Of a stretch of 64,000 nt of DNA, positions 16,847 through 26,178 are shown in pieces (the stretch's first letter is position 1; each line of letters begins with the position of its first letter). The notes beneath the pieces are model-generated. The model was not told the DNA's origin. It made no database searches and saw only the letters and a program-made list of their open reading frames with translations. A program made the position numbers and the translations under genes. Source of the DNA: Sphingomonadales bacterium UBA7471 (GTDB lineage: Bacteria; Pseudomonadota; Alphaproteobacteria; Sphingomonadales; Sphingomonadaceae); assembly GCA_002479765.1 (NCBI GenBank), contig DLOZ01000004.1:46690-110689 (forward strand). Direction: 5' to 3'.

Positions 16847-18412
16847 GTGACTGACCTTCGCGATATAGCAATGGCATCGAAAGCCTGGCCTTTTGAAGAG
16901 GCGCGGCGTTTGTTGAAACGTTATCCAAACGGCAAGGCGGATGGCGCGGCAATCATCTTTGAATGTGGCTATGGCCCGTCGGGTCTTCCGCATATCGGCA
17001 CGTTCAATGAAGTCCTGCGCACAACTATGGTGCGCAACGCCTTTGGAACCCTGTCTGACGCGCCGACTCGGCTGATCGAATTTTCGGACGATATGGACGG
17101 TCTGCGCAAGGTTCCGGACAATGTCCCGAACCAGGCGATGCTGACCGAGCATCTGGGCAAGCCGCTGTCGCGCATTCCCGATCCGTTCGAAAAGTTCGAA
17201 AGCTTTGCCGCGCACAACAATGCGATGCTGCGCGATTTCCTTGACCAATTCGGCTTTGACTATGAATTTATCTCGTCATCGTCGCAATATGAAAGCGGGG
17301 CATTTGACGCTGCCCTGAAAAATGTGCTGCGCAATTATCAGGGCATCATGGACATCATGTTGCCCACCTTGCGCAAAGAACGCGCCGCGACGTATTCGCC
17401 GATTCTGCCGATTAGCGAAAAGACCGGCATTGTCCTTCAGGTGCCGGTGGAAGTCGTAGATGCCGAAGCCGGGCTTATACGTTTCGACGATGACGGCGAC
17501 CTTGTCACGCAGTCGATTCTTGGCGGCAAAGCGAAGCTTCAGTGGAAGGTCGATTGGGCCATGCGTTGGGTTGCCCTTGGCGTCGATTACGAAATGTACG
17601 GGAAAGATTTGACCGACAGCGGCGTGCAATCCGGAAAGATTGCGCGTGTCCTCGGCGGGCGTCCGCCCGAAAGCCTGATCTATGAAATGTTCCTCGACGA
17701 AAAGGGCGAGAAGATTTCGAAGTCGAAAGGCAATGGCCTCGCGCTTGAGGATTGGCTGAAATACGGCACGGAAAATAGCGTCGCATTTTATGCTTTCCGC
17801 GAACCAAAGAGCGCAAAGCAACTCCATTTGGGCGTTGTGCCGAAAGCGGTGGACGAATATTTCCAGTTCCGTGCGCAATGGCATGACCAACCCGTTGAAA
17901 AGCGGCTGGGCAACCCGGTCCACCATATCCACAATGGACAGGTGCCAAGCGGGCAGCCGCCCGTTACATTCGGCCTGTTGCTAAATCTCGTGGGTGTCAT
18001 GGGTGCAGGCGCGACCGAGGAGCAGGTCTGGGCCTATCTTGGCAATTATGCCGACAATGTGTCGCCGGAAAATGCGCCTGAACTGGCGGAGCTTATTCCC
18101 ATCGCGCTTGCCTATAATCGCGACTTTGTTGCGCCGACCTTGCAAAAGCGCAAGCCCGAGGGCGTTGAGGTTGCTGCGTTGCAAACGCTCGATGCGCGTT
18201 TGGCCGAACTGCCTGCGGACGCGACCGCCGAGGACATACAAAATATCGTGTATGAAATCGGCAAAGAGGGCGGTTTTGAAAATCTGCGTGATTGGTTCAA
18301 GGCGCTGTATGAGACGCTGTTGGGCTCAAGCGCTGGTCCGCGCATGGGCAGCTTCATCGCGCTCTACGGGATTGCAAACAGCCGCCAGTTAATTGCGGAG
18401 GCGCTTGCATGA
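16847..18412 (+). CDS. lysK: Lysyl-tRNA synthetase, class I
   Basis: Charges tRNA-Lys. The 521-residue protein is the archaeal-type class I enzyme, found also in most alphaproteobacteria, rather than class II LysS. HIGH-type motif PSGLPHIGTF is near residue 48 and the KMSKS-type motif KISKSKGNG near 289. It starts with GTG at 16847, with GAAAG upstream; an ATG eight codons later is less likely. Its stop overlaps the corA start by four bases. Confidence 0.95.
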   Translation: MTDLRDIAMASKAWPFEEARRLLKRYPNGKADGAAIIFECGYGPSGLPHIGTFNEVLRTTMVRNAFGTLSDAPTRLIEFSDDMDGLRKVPDNVPNQAMLTEHLGKPLSRIPDPFEKFESFAAHNNAMLRDFLDQFGFDYEFISSSSQYESGAFDAALKNVLRNYQGIMDIMLPTLRKERAATYSPILPISEKTGIVLQVPVEVVDAEAGLIRFDDDGDLVTQSILGGKAKLQWKVDWAMRWVALGVDYEMYGKDLTDSGVQSGKIARVLGGRPPESLIYEMFLDEKGEKISKSKGNGLALEDWLKYGTENSVAFYAFREPKSAKQLHLGVVPKAVDEYFQFRAQWHDQPVEKRLGNPVHHIHNGQVPSGQPPVTFGLLLNLVGVMGAGATEEQVWAYLGNYADNVSPENAPELAELIPIALAYNRDFVAPTLQKRKPEGVEVAALQTLDARLAELPADATAEDIQNIVYEIGKEGGFENLRDWFKALYETLLGSSAGPRMGSFIALYGIANSRQLIAEALA

Positions 18413-19377
18413 CCACGGTTGCGGCCCGCCTCTACCATGATGGCAAGGTCGCGCAGGAAATCGACCTTGGTAAACCAATTCCGCATATCACCCAGCCAAA
18501 GGATTTCATCTGGATTGGGTTGCATGAACCCGACGATGGCGCACTTAAGCGCGTTCAGGACCATTTTGGCCTGCATCCGCTTGCGGTGGAAGACGCCCTT
18601 GATCCCAAGCATTTGCCCAAGGTCGAAGTTTACGGCGACCATCTGTTTTTGGTGATCCGCACGCCCAAGCTGGAGGGTGACAGAATTATTTATGGCAACA
18701 CGGCCATTTTCATGGGCCGGCAATTCATCATCACCGTGCGTCATGGTTCGGAACGTTCGCACAGCCCCATTCGGGACCAGCTTGAAGCGACGCCTTGGCT
18801 GCTGAAGCAAGGCGCAGATTATGTGCTGCACGCGATCCTTGATTTCATCGTCGACGGCTATGGTGACCTGGTCGATATCATGGAAGAAAAAGTGCTTGTC
18901 ATGGAAGAGCGCGCAATCGACAACTTCCTAAGCTCGGCCGAAACCAGTCGTATCTTCATGCTCCGGCGCGAACTGTTCCGGCTGCAGCGGATATTGGGCC
19001 CGACCGAGGATTTGACGAGCCGCTTTATCAACCTTGAGCTGCCGCAGATTGATGCGAACATTTATCCCTATATGCGCGACTTGCTCGACCATGTGCGCCG
19101 TATTGTCTACCGCGTTGAAGGGTTGCGCGACACGCTCACGTCCGTGATTGAAACGAGCGGATTGCTGGAGCAACAAAGGCAGGGGGCGATTACCCGCCAA
19201 TTGGCCGCATGGGCCGCAATATTGGCCGTGCCGACCGCGATTGCGGGCATTTATGGCATGAACTTCGAACATATGCCGGAGCTTGAGTGGAAATATGGAT
19301 ATTTCCTGATCGTCGGGGTGATGGTGACCATTTGTGTCACCCTCTTCATCCGGTTCAAGCGGTCTGGGTGGCTGTAG
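18409..19377 (+). CDS. corA: Magnesium/cobalt transporter CorA
   Basis: Inner-membrane divalent cation channel of 322 residues. A long cytoplasmic domain is followed by two C-terminal membrane helices. The first ends with the selectivity motif YGMNFEHMPE, with GMN near residue 283. Translationally coupled to lysK. Its 3' end overlaps the convergent desaturase gene by 23 bases. Confidence 0.95.
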   Translation: MTTVAARLYHDGKVAQEIDLGKPIPHITQPKDFIWIGLHEPDDGALKRVQDHFGLHPLAVEDALDPKHLPKVEVYGDHLFLVIRTPKLEGDRIIYGNTAIFMGRQFIITVRHGSERSHSPIRDQLEATPWLLKQGADYVLHAILDFIVDGYGDLVDIMEEKVLVMEERAIDNFLSSAETSRIFMLRRELFRLQRILGPTEDLTSRFINLELPQIDANIYPYMRDLLDHVRRIVYRVEGLRDTLTSVIETSGLLEQQRQGAITRQLAAWAAILAVPTAIAGIYGMNFEHMPELEWKYGYFLIVGVMVTICVTLFIRFKRSGWL

Positions 19378-20419
19378 GCCGGTTGACCGCCTGCCGCAAA
19401 ACATCGCGATAATTGGGTGATATCGTCATGCGCGGATAATAGCCGCCATTACCCAGCAGCCGGTGGGTGTCGCGCAATTTGTAGCACGGCACACCCATGA
19501 ACAGATGATGTTCGCTGTGATAGTTCACCCAATATGGCGCAACCGTCATGCGCGCCACGGCACCGGCATAGGTCGTGCGTGCATGCGTGAACGGGTCGCC
19601 GCTGCCCGTCGGGGTGCAGGCGTGCTCGGCAATGTTGCGGATGCGCAGGAACAATTGAAATGTCGTCGCGAGCGCGGCCAGCCAAAGCAAGAATGGCGTC
19701 CAGCCCCATAACGTCAACGATATCGCGAGCAATATCGCCTGCACAATCAGGAACCGGCCCACGGTACGCGCGGTCGTTTTGGCGCCTTCAACATTGGCGA
19801 TTGGCGCGCCGACTCCCGCTCTGTTTTGCATGTTGAATGCCCGGCCTGCGTGCGTGTCAGCCTTACCCGCGCCGTTTTCGCCCCGCAGTATCGCGGCTAC
19901 ACCGCGCAACGCCGCCGCAAATTGCGCGCGCCTTTGTTTGAAGAAAGTTTGCCCGGTCAGGTCGCGCGTGAACTTGCGGCGCAGGCTGTCGCGGCTGGTT
20001 GGAAACGGCGCGGACAAGGACAGGTCGGGATCTTCGGGTTGCTGTGTAAATTTGTGGTGCGTCAGATGATAGGTGCGATAGGCGAACAGGTCGCTACCCG
20101 TTGCAGCGCCCGACGGCCATTGCCCGAGCCAGTTGTTGGTTTTGCGATTGGGGTGCAGCAGACCGTGCGCACCGTCATGCATCAGGATGGACAACCCCAA
20201 TTGCCGCCCGCCCAATATGGCCAGCGCCAGCGGCGTCACCAATATCCCGGCCAGCCAGTGATAGTTCCACGCCGCAGCACCACCAAATGCCGCAAGCGCC
20301 ACGATGATCCACGCATGGATGATGAGCCAGATACCGCGCCATAGGGACAAGGTCGTGATGGCACGCCAGTCATCCGATGCAAAAACGTCGCGTGGATTGG
20401 CTGCTTTTACTGCCGGCAT
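19355..20419 (-). CDS. Membrane fatty acid desaturase
   Basis: Di-iron membrane desaturase of 354 residues. Three histidine boxes are visible: HDGAHGLLH, HLTHH and HSEHH, separated by hydrophobic stretches. The usual reaction is oxygen-dependent introduction of a double bond into an acyl chain. A carotenoid or sphingolipid substrate cannot be excluded. Its end overlaps corA tail-to-tail. Confidence 0.85.
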   Translation of the reverse strand: MPAVKAANPRDVFASDDWRAITTLSLWRGIWLIIHAWIIVALAAFGGAAAWNYHWLAGILVTPLALAILGGRQLGLSILMHDGAHGLLHPNRKTNNWLGQWPSGAATGSDLFAYRTYHLTHHKFTQQPEDPDLSLSAPFPTSRDSLRRKFTRDLTGQTFFKQRRAQFAAALRGVAAILRGENGAGKADTHAGRAFNMQNRAGVGAPIANVEGAKTTARTVGRFLIVQAILLAISLTLWGWTPFLLWLAALATTFQLFLRIRNIAEHACTPTGSGDPFTHARTTYAGAVARMTVAPYWVNYHSEHHLFMGVPCYKLRDTHRLLGNGGYYPRMTISPNYRDVLRQAVNRPTATQTA

Positions 20420-20476
20420 GGAGCATCGCCTTTCATGGCAACTTCATATCGCAGCCAACCCGACCACGCAAATGCG

Positions 20477-21364
20477 TTACGCCACCGCCCGTGCCGCAAA
20501 GCCGGCCATCGCGGCCTGTGCCTTGCGCGACTCGCTGAAACTGAAAATCGGCCAGTCGTGCATCATGCCGGCAAGTTCAGTGAGATCAATGGACGGCACT
20601 TTAGCCTTTAACGCTCTGGAATCGGTGACCAATATGTCATCGCCGCCCGCAAAGGCCAAGATGGGGGGCAAGCCATCCCAGTTTCCAAAGATTGGGCTGC
20701 ACCGTGGATCGGTAAGGGGCAAGTCGCCTGCGTACAAACTACCGCCTTCGGCAATGCCGCTGATGGTCAAAATCCCGTCACGCGGTTCTGTTTTCAACTG
20801 GTCGGGATGTGCCGGGTCCAGGTCCAACCAAGGGCAAATGAGCAACAGGCCGGCGGGCAGTGTTTGACCGCCGTCGCGCGCCATTTGCGCCAATGCCGCG
20901 GTCAAGCCACCCCCTGCGGAATCGCCGCCCATGACGAACGGCGCGCCGTTGATGTCGGCTTGATATGCTGCGTAATATGCGCTGGCCCATTCCGTAATCG
21001 CCTCGGCCGAGCTTTCCGGCGCGAGCGGATACAGTGGTGCGGTGATTGACCAGCCATGTTGCGATGCCATGTGGCTTAAAAATTTCCAATGGATGTCCGT
21101 GGCTGAATAGACATAGCCGCCGCCGTGCCAGAACAAAATATGCGCGCTGGGCGCTCTGTCCTTGGGTGCAATATGCCAGACATTGCGGCCCTGAAATGCG
21201 CTCTGCCGAACGTCAACGTCGCCTTTCGCGATTGGTCGCGGCGCAGGCGCTGCCCGGACTTTGATGATGTTTTGTTGAAACTGCGGGCCGCCAGTAAACA
21301 TCCGGCGATAATAGCCCGTGGTGCGCAAAACAAATCCAGCAAGGCTGGCGGTAAAACTTGGCAT
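20477..21364 (-). CDS. Alpha/beta hydrolase, hormone-sensitive lipase family
   Basis: Esterase of 295 residues with the family's oxyanion-hole motif HGGGYVYS and nucleophile motif GGDSAGGGL. The late catalytic His is in LAGMMHDWPIF. The ATG at 21364 is preferred because AGGGGGAAT lies about 9 bases upstream; a longer in-frame start is possible. Likely acts on short-chain esters. Confidence 0.85.
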   Translation of the reverse strand: MPSFTASLAGFVLRTTGYYRRMFTGGPQFQQNIIKVRAAPAPRPIAKGDVDVRQSAFQGRNVWHIAPKDRAPSAHILFWHGGGYVYSATDIHWKFLSHMASQHGWSITAPLYPLAPESSAEAITEWASAYYAAYQADINGAPFVMGGDSAGGGLTAALAQMARDGGQTLPAGLLLICPWLDLDPAHPDQLKTEPRDGILTISGIAEGGSLYAGDLPLTDPRCSPIFGNWDGLPPILAFAGGDDILVTDSRALKAKVPSIDLTELAGMMHDWPIFSFSESRKAQAAMAGFAARAVA

Positions 21365-21460
21365 GATTGCATTCCCCCTCATGACAAGCGCTATATTAAG
21401 GCAGGGGACCAATCAAGCTGTTCGCTTCCCGACAAGACATCCTGCCGGGAAGCGCGCAGT

Positions 21461-23269
21461 TTACTTCGACGCGGCGATCCAGGCGTCGATCTTTTTCTCA
21501 AGCACGGTCAGCGGCAGTGCGCCGGTGTTCAGAACTTGATTGTGGAATTCGCGCACGTCGAATTTCTTGCCAAGTTCCTTCTTCGCCTTGTCTTTCAGAC
21601 GCAGGATGGTGAGGGCGCCGATTTTATAAGCCAATGCCTGTGACGGAATGGCGATGTAACGCTCGACCTCTGCCGTGGCGTCGGTTTTGCCCATATCGCT
21701 GTTGGCGAGCATATAGTCGATGGCCTGTTCGCGGGTCCAACCCTTGCTGTGGATGCCTGTGTCGACCACGAGACGCATCGCCCGCAACATTTCGTCGGAC
21801 AGCGTCCCAAAGCGTTGATACGGGTCTTTAAACAGGCCCATATCGTAACCGAGGGTTTCGGAATATAGCGCCCAACCTTCGACATAGGCCGTGTTGCCGC
21901 CAAAGCGCATGAACGCGGGAAGCTTTTCATTTTCCTGTGCGATGCTGATCTGGAAATGGTGCCCAGGCGCGCCTTCATGCAAATAAAGCGTGGTCATGCC
22001 CGGGATCGTGCGGCTCGGCAGGTCATAGGCGTTGAAATAAAATGTGCCGGGACGCGATCCATCAGGGGTACCCTGTTGATAGCTGCCGCCCGCTTCATAT
22101 TTCTCGCGGAATTCTTCATAGGGTTTAATCTCAAGCGGTGCCTTGGGCAGATACTTGAACTGCGTCGAAATCGTTGCGTCGACTTTCTTGCCGATATCGT
22201 AATAGCCCTGCGTCAGCGCATCGCGGCTCGACATTTTGAATTTTGGATCCGAACGCAGATGCTCAAAAAACTCGGGCAGGGTGCCTTTGAAGCGAACTTC
22301 ATTCTTGATGGCTTCCATAGCCGATGTAATCCGGGCGACTTCCGACAATCCCAGATTGTGGATGTCGTCGGCCTTTAATGGCAGTGTGGTCGTTTGTTCG
22401 ATCAGATATTGATACAGGCCTTCGCCGCCCTTCATGGCGGATAAGCCGACCTGTTCGCGCGCCAATGGCAAATAGCTATCACGTAGGAAGTCACGCAGAC
22501 GGGCATTGGCGGGGTACAGACCGTTGACGATGATATCGCGATATTCCGCCGTCAGCCGCGCTTTGTCAGTATCGCTGAAATCCGCAGGGAATTTTAGTAC
22601 TGGCCCATAATAAGGCGACTCTTCGGTCTTTTGCGCCAATTGTGTGTTGAGCTGGTCGATGACATTGCGGATCGTCATTTTCGTTTCGAATACGCCGGAC
22701 GCCATGCCTTGGCGGAACCGGCCAATCGATGCGTCCATCAGGACGATGAATTCCTTGTGGCGCTTCAGGTTGTTTTCGTAATCCTGAACCGTCTTGAACG
22801 GCGCTGCACCCTGTCCGCTGGCGAAGGTTGGATAAAAAGTGTGGAAGCCGAAAAAGTGATTGAGGGGACGCACGACCGTTAGGTCCATAATTTCTTTGGA
22901 CAGGCCCTTTAGTGCGTCAAGTTGGCTCTGCTTGTACACGTCGTACGCAATTTTGTCGGTGTCATTCAACTTTGCGCGGTCGATTGTTTTTAAGCCGTCG
23001 AGATTGGCCTGCGCTGCGCTGCGTTCATTGTCGAAATAGGCGTCGGAGATGTAGTCACCAAAGCGGTCCGCATAGCGCATATCGCCGCGGAACATCGCGT
23101 TGAGCGGGTTGCGCTTCAGACTGGCTTCGTCGTCCGCAGCGAACAAAGCGGCAAGCCGCTGGCTTTCCGTCGCAGCGGCCTCGGTTGTCGCGGTTTGCGC
23201 GTGCGCTGCGCCAAATGGCGCCAATAATGCAGCGCTGACGAGAAGAAGAATGCGTGGGCTATGTTTCAT
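21461..23269 (-). CDS. DUF885 family secreted peptidase-like protein
   Basis: Protein of 602 residues with a clear N-terminal signal peptide (hydrophobic run LLLVSAALLAPFG, cleavage after AHA). The DUF885 motif HEGAPGHHFQ, with the residues of a zinc site, is present, together with a later EGWALYSE segment (ExxxLY). The family is predicted to be gluzincin-like metallopeptidases exported to the periplasm. The start chosen at 23269 gives the signal peptide. Confidence 0.85.
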   Translation of the reverse strand: MKHSPRILLLVSAALLAPFGAAHAQTATTEAAATESQRLAALFAADDEASLKRNPLNAMFRGDMRYADRFGDYISDAYFDNERSAAQANLDGLKTIDRAKLNDTDKIAYDVYKQSQLDALKGLSKEIMDLTVVRPLNHFFGFHTFYPTFASGQGAAPFKTVQDYENNLKRHKEFIVLMDASIGRFRQGMASGVFETKMTIRNVIDQLNTQLAQKTEESPYYGPVLKFPADFSDTDKARLTAEYRDIIVNGLYPANARLRDFLRDSYLPLAREQVGLSAMKGGEGLYQYLIEQTTTLPLKADDIHNLGLSEVARITSAMEAIKNEVRFKGTLPEFFEHLRSDPKFKMSSRDALTQGYYDIGKKVDATISTQFKYLPKAPLEIKPYEEFREKYEAGGSYQQGTPDGSRPGTFYFNAYDLPSRTIPGMTTLYLHEGAPGHHFQISIAQENEKLPAFMRFGGNTAYVEGWALYSETLGYDMGLFKDPYQRFGTLSDEMLRAMRLVVDTGIHSKGWTREQAIDYMLANSDMGKTDATAEVERYIAIPSQALAYKIGALTILRLKDKAKKELGKKFDVREFHNQVLNTGALPLTVLEKKIDAWIAASK

Positions 23270-23438
23270 ATGGGTCTCTCCAAAAATTGTGTTGGACGCA
23301 TCAATAATATGTTGCGGGCAAGTATTAGCGGATGTCTGGCCTCCGCGTGTCCGGCACAAGATAAATTCGACAGACGACGGATAATCTGTGGCAGACGATA
23401 TACAATATTTGCAATCTGTTACCGTATCGTTTCCGCAA

Positions 23439-24149
23439 TTAGGACGGCTTTTGCGTGTTGAGTTCAAGCCAGTTATTCTGCCGGTACCATTTTGTAATCA
23501 CATGCTTCACGCCGCGGGTAACAGGCGTTCCGGTATGCAGCGTTTTATAATTCAACGATCCGTCCAGATTCATATTATTCCAGATAAGCATCATGCCCGC
23601 TTGCGGTCGCACGCCAAGGCCAAGATGTGGAAACTCGGTCGTGCCGCCTTCTTCTGGTTCATTGAGGAATATCATCGCAGTCCAGCTGCGCTGGCCGCCG
23701 GCCGGACCTTCCTGAAGCCAATAGCTTTGGCTGGGGTGAAAGAAGTCGTGGTGCGCCTTGAACTCTTGACCGACTTGATAACGCTGTCCCTGCATTGTCT
23801 CGGCATAGCTGTTGTCGATGCCCAAAACATCGCTCATGCGCGCCTCGATTTTGGCGATGAACGCGTCCCAGCGATTCAGGTGACAGCTATAGCTGGTCCG
23901 GAAGCCTGCTTGCTCGGTCCCTTTGTACAATGTTGACGGCACGGCATCGGCGTCAATTTTGGCGATCAACGTTTTGCAGTCCGCCGCACCCAAAAACCCC
24001 TGATACACATATAATTGCGCATCAGGATGATCGACCGGCTGGACAAGCGGATTGGCATTCAGCCGCTTTGTGACGTGCGAACCAATCCGCGACAGCTTTG
24101 CCGGATCATTATTGGGATCGAACTCTTTGGGTGGCGTATCAGGCTGCAT
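23439..24149 (-). CDS. Prolyl 4-hydroxylase-like 2-oxoglutarate/Fe(II) dioxygenase
   Basis: Oxygenase of 236 residues. The iron triad is His133 and Asp135 in HHDFF plus His205 in LHTGTPV; Lys215 in VKHVITKWY would bind 2-oxoglutarate. The overall layout matches the P4H catalytic domain. Bacterial members hydroxylate proteins such as EF-Tu; the target here is unknown. It lies 12 bases after the amidohydrolase gene on the same strand. Confidence 0.85.
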   Translation of the reverse strand: MQPDTPPKEFDPNNDPAKLSRIGSHVTKRLNANPLVQPVDHPDAQLYVYQGFLGAADCKTLIAKIDADAVPSTLYKGTEQAGFRTSYSCHLNRWDAFIAKIEARMSDVLGIDNSYAETMQGQRYQVGQEFKAHHDFFHPSQSYWLQEGPAGGQRSWTAMIFLNEPEEGGTTEFPHLGLGVRPQAGMMLIWNNMNLDGSLNYKTLHTGTPVTRGVKHVITKWYRQNNWLELNTQKPS

Positions 24150-24161
24150 TTTATCACCGAA

Positions 24162-25430
24162 TCACGGAACGATACGTCCTCTTACCATCACCCATTCCGC
24201 CTTTTCGAGCGTGCGGATGTTGGTCAGCGGATTTTCATTTACGGCGACCATGTCGGCGGAATATCCTACGGCAATCCGACCGATTTCATTTTCCAGCCCG
24301 AGCGTTTTGGCCGCAACCGTCGTTGCACTGGCCAGTGCTTCGGTTGGGGTCATGCCCGCATTTACCAGCAAAGCGAACTCACCGGCATTGCTGCCATGTT
24401 CAAAGACGCCCGCATCGGTTCCAAAGGCGACAGTAACGCCCATTGCCTTTGCTAGCTTAACCTGACGCCCTGCAAATTCGAGTGCTTGCTTGGCCTTGAC
24501 CTCAACGGTCGGCGTGTAAATGCCTTTGCCAAGGCGGGCGCGCACGCCCTCCAGTGCCATCAACGTTGGGACCAATGCCGTGCCCTTGGCCTTCATGACC
24601 TTCAAAGCGGCTTCATCTGCAAATGTGCCATGTTCGATGGAATCAATACCAGCGGCCGCCGCTGCCTCAATGCCTCGGGCACCATGGGCGTGCGCCATGA
24701 CCTTCAGGCCAAGCGAGCGCGCGGTGTTGGCAATGGAGACCATTTCCTCATTGGTGAAATGCGCTTCCAGCCCTCTGCCCTGTTGCGACAATACCCCGCC
24801 GGTCGCGGTAATCTTGATAACATCGGCACCAGCCTTTGACGATTTGCGGACTTTTTCGGCGCATTCAACCGGGCCAGTGCAGGTGAAACCGGAATCCAGC
24901 GCGGTCAAAACGTCACTGCGGAAACCAGTGACATCGCCATGCCCGCCGACGATCGACAATGCTGGACCAGCCGCGATAATGCGCGGGCCAACAATGCGCC
25001 CTTCCGCGGTACCACGGCGCAGGACAAAAGCAGTATTTTGCGCAGAACCGGCTTCGCGCACCGTTGTGAAACCTGCCTTGACGGTCAATGCTGCGTTTTT
25101 CACGCCCATGACGACGCCCCATTCGTCAGGGTTGACGGCTTCGTCGCGGAAATCATCGCCGGGGTCACCGGTCAAATGGACGTGCAGGTCGATGAGGCCG
25201 GGGACCAATATTTTGGTCGAAAGGTCGACGACCCGATCCGCCTGAAACGGATTATTTGTGCCTTTGGCGATGTCTTTAATGCGTCCGTCTTCGACCAAGA
25301 TAACCGCTGGGCCAGTTGGGCCAGTTGCCGCGTCGGGCACCAGATTGCCGACGATGATCGCTTGCGTCGCTGCCAATGAAGGGGCTGAAACACATAAAGC
25401 TGCGCCAGCGAGTAATATCTTACGGAACAT
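24162..25430 (-). CDS. Secreted amidohydrolase (imidazolonepropionase-like)
   Basis: Exported amidohydrolase of 422 residues with a signal peptide (LLAGAALCVSAPSLAA). The metal-binding motif is GLIDLHVHLTGD, with further ligands in MAHAHGARG, IEHGTFAD and FGTDAGVFEHG. Family members cleave dipeptides or lactams in the periplasm. The start at 25430 has GAGAGG at the right distance. It lies between a DdpX-like peptidase gene and a hydroxylase gene, so dipeptide scavenging is plausible. Confidence 0.85.
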   Translation of the reverse strand: MFRKILLAGAALCVSAPSLAATQAIIVGNLVPDAATGPTGPAVILVEDGRIKDIAKGTNNPFQADRVVDLSTKILVPGLIDLHVHLTGDPGDDFRDEAVNPDEWGVVMGVKNAALTVKAGFTTVREAGSAQNTAFVLRRGTAEGRIVGPRIIAAGPALSIVGGHGDVTGFRSDVLTALDSGFTCTGPVECAEKVRKSSKAGADVIKITATGGVLSQQGRGLEAHFTNEEMVSIANTARSLGLKVMAHAHGARGIEAAAAAGIDSIEHGTFADEAALKVMKAKGTALVPTLMALEGVRARLGKGIYTPTVEVKAKQALEFAGRQVKLAKAMGVTVAFGTDAGVFEHGSNAGEFALLVNAGMTPTEALASATTVAAKTLGLENEIGRIAVGYSADMVAVNENPLTNIRTLEKAEWVMVRGRIVP

Positions 25431-25464
25431 CAAAAAACCTCTCTTATGTTTATGCATGGTTTCA

Positions 25465-26178
25465 TTAAGCTATCTTGTGAAATGGTATGTCCATAACCGG
25501 GAACTGTTCCCAGCCGGTGAAATCGAAATGCCACCATTCGTTGGAAAGGCCAACAAACCCCTCGGCTTCCAAATAGCCTTGCAAGCGGGCACGGTTGGCC
25601 AATGCGGCCGGGGTGGCACCGATATAGTCGCGATGGGCCTTTTCGGAAAAATCATCGAACTCGGTTGGCATCTCTACCAGCTGTCCGGTGCGCAGGTCAT
25701 GCAAAGTCAAATCGACGGCACAGCCACGATTATGTTTGGACCCGCGTTTGGGGTTCGCCACATATTCTTTCTTGGGCCCGGCCGGCGTTGCGTCCCATAA
25801 TTTCTTGGTTATCCGCCATGGTCGATAGGCGTCGTAAATTGTCAGGCCAAAGCCATCGGCCTGGGCTGCTTTGCTGGCGCGGGCGACCGCTTGCGCGGCA
25901 GGGGCGGCCAAAAAGGCGCGCGCTTCGTCGTACAGCACCCGCCCAGTGAAATTGTTGGCGGTCGCATAACGCATATCGAGCTTAATTGCAGGGTCGAGTG
26001 TGACCAACTCGATCAGACGCTTGGGATCGTCCGCTTTAAGCCGTGCAGCGGCATTGGCGGGGATGAACGACACATCGCGGTCGGGACCAACCGGAACACA
26101 GCTGGCCAGCGGCAGTGCCGCCAGCCCCAAAGCCACCTCCCGGCGGGAGAGGATTATTTTGCGTCTTTCGCCAGCCAC
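25465..26178 (-). CDS. D-alanyl-D-alanine dipeptidase (VanX/DdpX-like), predicted lipoprotein
   Basis: Zinc dipeptidase of 237 residues that would hydrolyse D-Ala-D-Ala. The VanX-type metal motifs SKHNRGCAVDLTL and EWWHFDF are present, with YDAYRPWR as the substrate-binding arginine region. The N-terminus has twin arginines (SRREVALGL) and a lipobox (LPLASC), suggesting a Tat-exported lipoprotein. Such an enzyme would work in peptidoglycan turnover, not vancomycin resistance. Its start overlaps the 3' end of accC by 25 bases. Confidence 0.85.
   Translation of the reverse strand: MAGERRKIILSRREVALGLAALPLASCVPVGPDRDVSFIPANAAARLKADDPKRLIELVTLDPAIKLDMRYATANNFTGRVLYDEARAFLAAPAAQAVARASKAAQADGFGLTIYDAYRPWRITKKLWDATPAGPKKEYVANPKRGSKHNRGCAVDLTLHDLRTGQLVEMPTEFDDFSEKAHRDYIGATPAALANRARLQGYLEAEGFVGLSNEWWHFDFTGWEQFPVMDIPFHKIA

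Noticed and set aside
16809..16952. N-terminal extension of the helicase
   Set aside because: It would overlap the lysK start on the other strand and adds residues without resemblance to the family.
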